Shown piece after piece: positions 60,904 to 64,000 of a stretch of DNA of 64,000 nucleotides. Source of the DNA: Nocardioides daeguensis (GTDB lineage Bacteria; Actinomycetota; Actinomycetes; Propionibacteriales; Nocardioidaceae); NCBI RefSeq assembly GCF_019192965.1, contig NZ_JAHTKU010000014.1, positions 1 through 64,000 on the forward strand, given 5' to 3'. The notes beneath the pieces are model-generated. The model saw only the letters and a list, made by a program, of their open reading frames with translations, made no database searches and was not told the origin of the DNA. Position 1 is the first letter of the stretch, and every line of letters starts with the position of its first letter. The position numbers and the translations under genes were made by a program.

Positions 60904-61847
60904 GCACCGTCTTCGACTTCACCTCGGCCGGCGTGCGCTGCGCCGCCACCCACTTCGCCCCGCCGGTGGTCGAGGAGCGAGCGCGCCTCGAAACCGGCGC
61001 TCCGGTCGTCGTCCTGGCGCACGGCCTCGCCGGCACCCAGGACGCCGGTGTGTTCCCGTTCGCCGAGGCCTTCGCTGCGGCCGGACTGCACGCGGTCACC
61101 TTCGACTACCGCGGCTTCGGCGGCTCCGACGCCGCCGACGGTGAGCCGCGCCAGGTCGTCTCGCTCGCCGGGCAGGTCGCCGACCTCCACGCGGCCGTCG
61201 ACGCCGCGAAGTGCCTGCCCGGCGTCGACCCGACCCGGGTCGTGCTGTGGGGCGTCTCGCTGGGAGGTGGTCACGTCGTCTCGGTCGCCGCCGAGCGAGA
61301 CGACATCACGGCCGTCGTGTCGGTGGTCCCGATGGTCGACGGCCTCGCGGCCGCCCGCCTGGCCACCCAGCACCACCGGCCCAGCCAGCTGCTGGCCTCG
61401 ACGGGCCGCGGCCTCGCGAGCGCCTTCCGACGCAAGGTCGGCCGCAGGCCCGCGATGATCCCCGTCGTGGCCCACCCCGGCGAGACCGGTGCGCTGACCC
61501 TGCCGGGCGCCTACGAGGACTACCTGGCGATCGCCGGTCCGACCTGGCGCAACGAGATCGCCGCCGACGTCGTCCTGGAGCTCGGTACCCGGGCGCCCGC
61601 GAAGGCGGCGTCCCGGCTGGAGGTCCCCTGGCTGGTCCAGGTAGCCGACTTCGACCGCAGCGCCCCGCTGCAGGCCGCGATGAAGGCGGCCGTCGCGGGC
61701 CGCGCCGAGGTCCGGCACTACCCGGGCGACCACTTCGACCTGTTCGCGGGCAAGCCCTTCCACGAGCCCGCCGTCGAGCACGCCCTCCACTTCCTGTTGC
61801 GCCACCTCACGGTCACCTCGCCCGTGCTGGAGCCGGCCCGTGGCTGA
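60900..61847 (+). CDS. Alpha/beta hydrolase
   Basis: This alpha/beta hydrolase of 315 residues has the nucleophile elbow VLWGVSLGGGHVVSVA (G-x-S-x-G), an oxyanion-hole HGLAGTQDAG, and a late catalytic His in HYPGDHFDLFAGKPF. The Asp is probably in VQVADFDRSAP. It belongs to the DLH/Hydrolase_4-like group and resembles esterases. The ATG overlaps the TetR stop as ATGA. In this operon it might hydrolyse an ester or lactone formed by the monooxygenase. Confidence 0.85.
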   Translation: MSTVFDFTSAGVRCAATHFAPPVVEERARLETGAPVVVLAHGLAGTQDAGVFPFAEAFAAAGLHAVTFDYRGFGGSDAADGEPRQVVSLAGQVADLHAAVDAAKCLPGVDPTRVVLWGVSLGGGHVVSVAAERDDITAVVSVVPMVDGLAAARLATQHHRPSQLLASTGRGLASAFRRKVGRRPAMIPVVAHPGETGALTLPGAYEDYLAIAGPTWRNEIAADVVLELGTRAPAKAASRLEVPWLVQVADFDRSAPLQAAMKAAVAGRAEVRHYPGDHFDLFAGKPFHEPAVEHALHFLLRHLTVTSPVLEPARG

Positions 61848-63429
61848 CACCGTCCAGGGCCTGCTCCTGGCCCACGCGGAACGCGACACCGCCGGACTGC
61901 GGTACGACGAGCGCACCTGGACGTGGCGCGAGGTCGTCGCCGGTGCCGCGGCCCGGGCGCACGTGCTGCGCGCGATGGCCGACGAGGAGAGGCCGCTCCA
62001 CGTCGGCGTCCTGCTGCCGAACGGCCCGGAGATGGCGCTCGCGATCTCGGCCGGAGCGATCGGCGGGCACGTCACGGTCGGCATCAACGGGACCCGGCGC
62101 GGCGGGGCGCTCGCCTCCGACGTACGCCGGGCCGACTGCCAGGTCGTGCTCACCGACAGCGCGCACCGGCCGCTGCTCGAGGGCCTGGACCTCGGCGGCG
62201 CGACGGTGGTCGACACCGACGCCGTGGCCTGGCCGGCGCTCGTCGCGGCGGCGCCGACGACCACCGACGGGTTCCCGGTCGCGACGACCACGGACACCTT
62301 CATGCTCATCTTCACCTCGGGCACGAGCGGTGAGCCGAAGGCCGTGCAGGTCGCGAACTTCATGGTCGTGATGGCCGGATCGGTGCTCGTCGACAAGTAC
62401 GGCCTCGGTCCCGACGACGTCGTCTACTGCTCGATGCCGATGTTCCACAGCAACGCGGTCATGGCCGGCTTCGCCGTCAGCGCCGCCTCCGGCGCCGCGC
62501 TGGCCGTGGCCGAGTTCTCCGCGCGCGGCTTCCTCGCCGACGTCCGGCGCCACGGCGCGACGTACCTCAACTACGTCGGCAAGCCGCTCGCCTACGTCCT
62601 GGCGACCCCGGCGCAGCCGGACGACGCGGACAACCCGCTGCGCTTCGCGTTCGGCAACGAGGCCTCCGACCGCGACATCCGCGAGTTCGCGCAGCGCTTC
62701 GGGTGCTCGGTGTGGGACGGCTTCGGCTCGACCGAGTCGGCGATCATCATCACCCGCACCGAGGAGACGCCGGCCGGCTCGATCGGCGTCCCGTTCGACG
62801 GGGTGGCGGTCTACGACCGGGGCACCCGGACGGAGTGCCCGCGCGCCGAGTACGACGCCGAGGGCCGGGTCACGAACCTCGACGAGGCGGTCGGCGAGCT
62901 GGTCAACACCCAGGGCGCGGGCTTCTTCGCCGGCTACTACAACGACGACGAGGCGACGGCCGAGCGCCTCGACGGCGGCATGTACTGGTCCGGCGACCTC
63001 GCCTACCGCGACGCCGACGGCTTCGTCTTCCTGGCCGGCCGCACCGACGACTGGCTGCGCGTAGACGGTGAGAACCTCGCCGCCGCGCCGGTCGAGCAGC
63101 TGCTGCTGCGCCACGAGGCGATCTCCCAGGCGGCCGTGTACGCCGTCACCGACGAGCGGGTGGGCGACCAGCTGATGTGCGCGCTGGTGCTCCGGGAGGG
63201 CGCGACGCTGGCGCCCGAGGAGCTCGCGGCCTTCCTCGCCGCCCAGCCCGACCTGTCGCCGAAGGGCTGGCCGCGGCACGTGCGGATCGCGAAGGCGCTG
63301 CCGAGCACCGCGACCAACAAGGTCCTCAAGCGCGAGCTGCGTGCCCAGGGACTGGCCACCGCCGACCTGCTCTGGTCGCGGGGCGAACGGGACCATGTCT
63401 ACGCCGAACAGGTCAGGAGCAAGCCATGA
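61840..63429 (+). CDS. Acyl-CoA synthetase/ligase (FadD17-like)
   Basis: This AMP-forming ligase of 529 residues has the P-loop FMLIFTSGTSGEPKAVQV, the adenylate region VWDGFGSTESAIIITR, and YWSGDLAYRDADGFVFLAGRTDDWLRVDGENL (in parts) with the conserved Asp and Arg; the catalytic Lys is in STATNKVLKREL. It activates the carboxylate released by the hydrolase or an imported acid. The GTG start overlaps the hydrolase gene by 8 bases. The resemblance to mycobacterial FadD17/FadD19-type ligases suggests steroid or branched lipid substrates; that is inference. Confidence 0.88.
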   Translation: MADTVQGLLLAHAERDTAGLRYDERTWTWREVVAGAAARAHVLRAMADEERPLHVGVLLPNGPEMALAISAGAIGGHVTVGINGTRRGGALASDVRRADCQVVLTDSAHRPLLEGLDLGGATVVDTDAVAWPALVAAAPTTTDGFPVATTTDTFMLIFTSGTSGEPKAVQVANFMVVMAGSVLVDKYGLGPDDVVYCSMPMFHSNAVMAGFAVSAASGAALAVAEFSARGFLADVRRHGATYLNYVGKPLAYVLATPAQPDDADNPLRFAFGNEASDRDIREFAQRFGCSVWDGFGSTESAIIITRTEETPAGSIGVPFDGVAVYDRGTRTECPRAEYDAEGRVTNLDEAVGELVNTQGAGFFAGYYNDDEATAERLDGGMYWSGDLAYRDADGFVFLAGRTDDWLRVDGENLAAAPVEQLLLRHEAISQAAVYAVTDERVGDQLMCALVLREGATLAPEELAAFLAAQPDLSPKGWPRHVRIAKALPSTATNKVLKRELRAQGLATADLLWSRGERDHVYAEQVRSKP

Positions 63430-64000
63430 GCTACGACGTCATCGTCCGGGGAGGGCGCTGGTTCGACGGGACCGGGGCGCCGTCCGCCGTCCGCGACCTC
63501 GGGATCCGCGAGGGCCGCGTCGTCGCGGTCTCCGCGGAGGAGCTCGACGCCACCGACTGCCCCCGCGTCATCGACGCGCGCGGACGCTGGGTGCTGCCGG
63601 GCATGGTCGACATCCACACCCACTACGACGTCGAGGTGCTCGTCCAGCCCTCGCTGTCGGAGTCGCTGCGCCACGGCGTCACCACGACCTTCCTCGGCTC
63701 GTGCTCGCTGTCGACCGTGCACGCCGCACCCGAGGATGCCGGCGACCTGTTCGGCCGGGTCGAGGCGATCCCGCGGCCGTACGTCGTCGGCGCGCTCGAC
63801 GACCTGAAGACCTGGTCGAGCGCGGGGGAGTACGTCGCCGCGCTCGAGGAGCTCCCCCTCGGCCCCAACATCGCCGCCTTCATCGGCCACTCCGACATCC
63901 GCTCCGCGCGGATGGGTCTGTCCCGCTCGACCGACCCCGCCGTGCGGCCGACCGCGGCCGAGCTGGCCCGGATGGAGGCCGACCTGGTCGACGCCCTCGA
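63426..64000 (+). CDS. Amidohydrolase (N-acyl-D-amino acid deacylase family), cut by window edge
   Basis: This N-terminal fragment of 191 codons continues past the right edge. The start is an ATG overlapping the ligase stop as ATGA. DVIVRGGRWFDGTGAPSAVR is the typical beginning of amidohydrolase 3 proteins, and MVDIHTHYDVEVLVQPSL carries the His-x-His metal ligands with the Asp. HGVTTTFLGSCSLS follows as in D-aminoacylase and related amidohydrolases. It forms part of the FMO operon. The catalytic C-terminal part is not visible, so its substrate cannot be judged. Confidence 0.85.
   Translation, partial: MSYDVIVRGGRWFDGTGAPSAVRDLGIREGRVVAVSAEELDATDCPRVIDARGRWVLPGMVDIHTHYDVEVLVQPSLSESLRHGVTTTFLGSCSLSTVHAAPEDAGDLFGRVEAIPRPYVVGALDDLKTWSSAGEYVAALEELPLGPNIAAFIGHSDIRSARMGLSRSTDPAVRPTAAELARMEADLVDAL

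Overview
The window is very GC-rich (roughly 70% or more) with dense, often overlapping ATGA/GTGA gene junctions, many GTG and TTG starts, and gene families typical of Actinobacteria: DUF3263, LytR_C, a CysO-type sulfur carrier, a GroEL ending in a GGMGGMDF tail, an HspR-like MerR regulator and KstR-like sites. Gene content and the intergenic hairpin repeats suggest a Nocardioides-like member of the Nocardioidaceae. This assignment is inference from gene content. I saw no rRNA, tRNA, CRISPR array, insertion sequence, prophage or replication origin, and the window reads as chromosomal core plus catabolic accessory genes.

Layout, left to right. (1) 1-3143: two tandem XRE regulators with helical repeat regions, then pdxY. 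(2) 3174-6490: a divergent control region with a KstR-like site ahead of a GMC alcohol oxidase/dehydrogenase and a GabD2-type aldehyde dehydrogenase, an alcohol-to-acid pair. (3) 6521-8401: hsp20 divergent from an HspR-like gene, with hairpin repeats around them, then a DODA-type dioxygenase with its own palindrome. (4) 8443-13435: ung, a 322-base non-coding stretch, and a coupled set of PhaC-like hydrolase, GPH transporter and S1P-lyase-like PLP decarboxylase. (5) 13491-20495: a lipoprotein, two possible type VII-secretion-associated proteins, otsA, an oxidoreductase, DUF3263, LytR_C and otsB. (6) 20561-22422: a SAM-I riboswitch controlling thrC-like and cysO genes, closed by a long hairpin. 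(7) 22429-27981: a steroid/fatty-acid-type acyl-CoA synthetase, OsmC, a lipoprotein, an SGNH hydrolase and groEL behind two CIRCE elements. (8) 28094-36352: narK-narG-narH-narJ-narI-cupin for nitrate respiration. (9) 36373-43928: a Uma2 nuclease, then a MobA-like/MoxR/VWA/XdhC maturation set for molybdenum hydroxylases, a GAF regulator, a CaiB-type CoA-transferase and a MaoC-type hydratase. (10) 43960-55526: adenosine deaminase, a papain-fold protein, uridine kinase, dipeptidase, ferric-reductase-like protein, the deoC-aldehyde dehydrogenase operon, a PH-domain-like protein, FKBP lipoprotein, phosphohexomutase and a SRPBCC protein. (11) 55668-57248: a frameshifted AbiEi/DUF559 gene framed by two related hairpins, then a VanZ-like protein. 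(12) 57289-64000: a divergent catabolic cluster (two SDRs against FMO-TetR-hydrolase-FadD-amidohydrolase) running off the right edge.

How the genes fit together. Nitrate uptake and reduction form one coupled operon. Deoxynucleoside salvage is represented by deoC, aldehyde dehydrogenase, add and udk. Trehalose synthesis is complete (otsA, otsB). The most interesting unit is the SAM riboswitch over a threonine-synthase-like PLP enzyme and a CysO carrier ending in Gly-Gly. It suggests sulfur-carrier-dependent homocysteine or methionine synthesis rather than ordinary threonine synthesis. A second notable point is a near-identical palindrome placed equally ahead of two leaderless-looking genes on either side of a GAF regulator, which suggests a small local regulon.
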